Origin: JAYZAP01 sp964645285
Lineage (GTDB): Bacteria; Pseudomonadota; Alphaproteobacteria; JAAXGF01
Length of the DNA: 7,653 bases
Assembly (NCBI GenBank): GCA_964645285.1
Contig: CAZYDR010000146.1
Location: forward strand, 1-7,653
Direction: 5' to 3'
In this document: positions 6,134 to 7,653 of the stretch, piece after piece
Numbering within the stretch: the first letter of the stretch is position 1
Layout: every line of letters starts with the position of its first letter
The notes under the pieces: model-generated
The model's database searches: none
The model's input: only the letters and a program-made list of their open reading frames with translations
Told to the model about the DNA's origin: nothing
Position numbers and translations under genes: made by a program

Positions 6134-6254
6134 AATGTCCGTTCTGGGTCAGGATCAGACATTGGGCCTAGCTCCTTCAATGTCCGTTCCTGGGGGTAGA
6201 ACGGACATTCGCCGGGGTCGCATTCACTTCCGAAGTTAGCCAATAGGCGACATT
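6134..6254 (+). repeat. Composite 121-bp palindromic repeat, copy B
   Basis: This is the best-preserved copy. Unit 1 (6134-6163) runs from AATGTCCGTTCTGGGTCAGG to GATCAGACATT. Unit 2 (6179-6209) has a perfect 11-bp stem, AATGTCCGTTC and GAACGGACATT, around a 9-base loop CTGGGGGTA. Unit 3 (to 6254) contains the short palindrome ACTTCCGAAGT at 6226-6236 and ends GTTAGCCAATAGGCGACATT. Unit starts lie 45 bases apart in both copies, and total length is identical to copy A. In RNA, unit 2 would fold into a very stable hairpin and could stop or stabilise transcripts from the M24 gene at 6349-7533, which points toward it. Confidence 0.85.
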
Positions 6255-6305
6255 AGAGCCGAGTGCCCGGACTGCGCCAACAGGGTCGTCCGTCTGCTGG
6301 CCGAA

Positions 6306-6325
6306 CCCCTGGTCGACGCCAGGGG
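6306..6325 (-). terminator. Hairpin after the second M24 gene, possible terminator
   Basis: CCCCTGG and CCAGGGG form a perfect 7-bp stem around TCGACG, starting 23 bases past the stop codon of the M24 gene on the minus strand. No run of T follows in that direction (TTCGGCC), so it is at best a weak intrinsic terminator or an mRNA 3' end stabiliser. Confidence 0.4.
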
Positions 6326-6348
6326 CGAACGCATGCGGGGTTGACGGA

Positions 6349-7533
6349 TTACCACCAGCGCATGGGCGTGTTGCTGAGCACCTCCGCGCCGTCTTCAGTG
6401 ACGATGATATTCTGCTCGAAGCCGGCGCTACCGACACCCTCGCGGGCATAGAACGCCTCGATGCCGAGCACCATGCCCGCCTGGAACACGAAGGACGGAT
6501 CAGCGCCCTCGGTTTTCGTCGAAATCGACGGGTTCTCGAAGAACAGCCCGTTGCCATGACCATAGATCGGCCATTTCTCGGCCATCTCACTGTGGTCACC
6601 GCCGAAGTCAGCCGCATGGCTGTCGCCGATAGCGCAGATGTCGCCGACGGTAGCGCCGGGTTTAACGGCGGCGACCATGGCCTCGATGACCTCGGCGTTG
6701 GCCTCGATCACCTCTTTCTGGGAATTGGACGGGGTGCGGCCGCAAACCGCCGTGCGTCCCGGGTCGAGCCAGTAGCCCTCGAACATGGGACCATAGACCC
6801 AGCCGCGCACCATCTCGCCGGGTTCGGCGGCCTCGCGATTGTGGGCAGGCAGCGGATCCGAGGCGAAATAGTCAATGTAAGGACCGTGGCTGACTGGGAT
6901 CATGTGCGGCACGCCGCCGGACCGATAAACCTCGCGAGCTGCCTCGCCGGCGGCCTCGGCCTCGCTCTTGCCGGCGATCAGGTTCTCCATCAGCAGGGTC
7001 AACGCCCGGGTGGCGATGGACCCGGCCTCGCGCATGGCGGCAAGTTCGCGCGGGCTCTTGATGATGCGCGGGCGCTGGACCAGGTCATCGGCGCCAACCC
7101 AGTCGATCCCCGGCGTCGCCGCTTCCAGTTGGCGCCAGAATTTGACGGGCAGGAAGTTCTCGCCGACCAGGGCGACGTGGCCCTTGGTGCCGCTGGCGAC
7201 CAGTGAATTGGCAACCGCCTTGATGGGATCGGCGTAGCCATTGAGGTTGGGCGTGGCGACGATGTCGGGACGAGGGCCGAACTCGTCGGCGATCAGTTCG
7301 GGCTCCTGGCCCGCGCGCATGATGACCGCGGCGAAGCCCGACGCGGTACGGATCGATTGGCCCGAATGGTTGCCGTAGTAATTGACCAGATAAAGCACAT
7401 CGGCGCAGCGGTCATAGGTGCCGGCCGAGCGGCTGAACACTACCGCAGTCTCGAAGCCCTCGGCCGCCATGATGTCCTGGACCTTCTGCCAGCGCGCTTC
7501 GTATTCATCTTGCGGAAAATATCGCTCGGCCAT
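6349..7533 (-). CDS. M24 family protein, Xaa-Pro aminopeptidase / creatinase-like
   Basis: Predicted product is 394 aa. The ATG at 7531-7533 is preferred because GGAGGA sits 6 bases upstream; an upstream in-frame ATG at 7635 would place the promoter inside the gene. Residues 1-155 form the N-terminal creatinase domain (YFPQDEYEARWQKVQDIM). Residues 160-394 form the pita-bread domain. Expected metal ligands found: D257 (GYWLDPGRT), H326 (YGHGNGLFFENP), E359 (VLGIEAFY) and E373 (GFEQNIIVTEDGAEVL). The first Asp, normally 11 residues before D257, appears to be Val246 within RGWVYGPMFEGY. With one ligand lost, a normal dinuclear site is doubtful. It may be a mononuclear or metal-free hydrolase acting on a small amide or cyclic substrate. 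It is only distantly similar to the M24 protein at 3136-4386, so the pair is not a recent duplication. Confidence 0.88.
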   Translation of the reverse strand: MAERYFPQDEYEARWQKVQDIMAAEGFETAVVFSRSAGTYDRCADVLYLVNYYGNHSGQSIRTASGFAAVIMRAGQEPELIADEFGPRPDIVATPNLNGYADPIKAVANSLVASGTKGHVALVGENFLPVKFWRQLEAATPGIDWVGADDLVQRPRIIKSPRELAAMREAGSIATRALTLLMENLIAGKSEAEAAGEAAREVYRSGGVPHMIPVSHGPYIDYFASDPLPAHNREAAEPGEMVRGWVYGPMFEGYWLDPGRTAVCGRTPSNSQKEVIEANAEVIEAMVAAVKPGATVGDICAIGDSHAADFGGDHSEMAEKWPIYGHGNGLFFENPSISTKTEGADPSFVFQAGMVLGIEAFYAREGVGSAGFEQNIIVTEDGAEVLSNTPMRWW

Positions 7534-7572
7534 ATCCACTCCTCCATGATTGGGGCAATTTGTCGTACATCC

Positions 7573-7606
7573 TTGGTAGTGGCACGACGCCGCGATTGTC
7601 AAATCG
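7573..7606 (-). promoter_or_regulatory. Sigma-70-like promoter with overlapping palindrome for the second M24 gene
   Basis: On the minus strand a perfect TTGACA (7602-7597) is followed after 18 bases by TACCAA (7578-7573), a weak -10 box. The predicted start is near 7565, giving a leader of about 30 bases before the ATG. The -35 box is embedded in CGATT GTCA AATCG (7593-7606), a perfect 5-4-5 inverted repeat. A repressor bound there would block RNA polymerase directly. The -35 and its position relative to the RBS are good; the -10 is the weak point. Confidence 0.45.
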
Positions 7607-7653
7607 ACAGGCCGAAACGTTCTCGCTAACATCACCGCACTTGTAGTGGCCTG

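Noticed and set aside
5962..6243. A 93-codon minus-strand frame through repeat copy B
   Set aside because: Its first third is translated repeat; the remainder has no recognisable domain and no good RBS. Spurious frames from such repeats are common.

Overview
The window is GC-rich DNA with strong Shine-Dalgarno starts, dense same-strand coding and dispersed palindromic repeats. It looks like an alphaproteobacterial chromosome, probably Rhizobiales or Rhodospirillales. That assignment rests on style and gene content, not on a marker gene. All genes are catabolic or accessory; there are no tRNA, rRNA or CRISPR features.

Layout from left to right: (1) the first 22 codons of a minus-strand gene that runs off the left edge; (2) a 217-bp, internally deleted IS30-family element inserted inside an AATGTCCG...CGGACATT palindrome; (3) a large minus-strand FMN/4Fe-4S/FAD oxidoreductase of the 2,4-dienoyl-CoA reductase / trimethylamine dehydrogenase / N-methylproline demethylase superfamily; (4) repeat copy A, 121 bp, lying against a truncated secreted endonuclease/exonuclease/phosphatase-like gene; (5) a plus-strand M24 (creatinase/aminopeptidase P fold) gene, preceded by a perfect palindrome; (6) convergent to it, a minus-strand DAO-family FAD oxidoreductase, preceded in the same direction by the N-terminal stub of an amidohydrolase; (7) repeat copy B, also 121 bp and in the same orientation as A; (8) a second, only distantly similar M24 gene on the minus strand, with a strong RBS and a consensus -35 box.

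Working together (inference): a demethylase-type flavoprotein, a DAO-type amine oxidoreductase, two pita-bread hydrolases and the relic of an amidohydrolase fit a scavenging locus for N-methylated or betaine-like compounds. Creatine-to-sarcosine-to-glycine or proline-betaine breakdown are the known models. No substrate can be named from sequence alone. Both M24 proteins and the flavoprotein carry substitutions at canonical active-site positions, so they are probably specialised relatives rather than textbook enzymes.

The locus shows decay and rearrangement: three gene remnants (transposase, EEP hydrolase, amidohydrolase) sit beside or between repeats. The two 121-bp direct repeats bracket a 3.4-kb segment holding the first M24 gene and the DAO gene. 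I see no convincing new defence or mobile system. The most interesting items are the composite repeat family with its nested IS30 remnant, and the unusual active sites in the catabolic enzymes.
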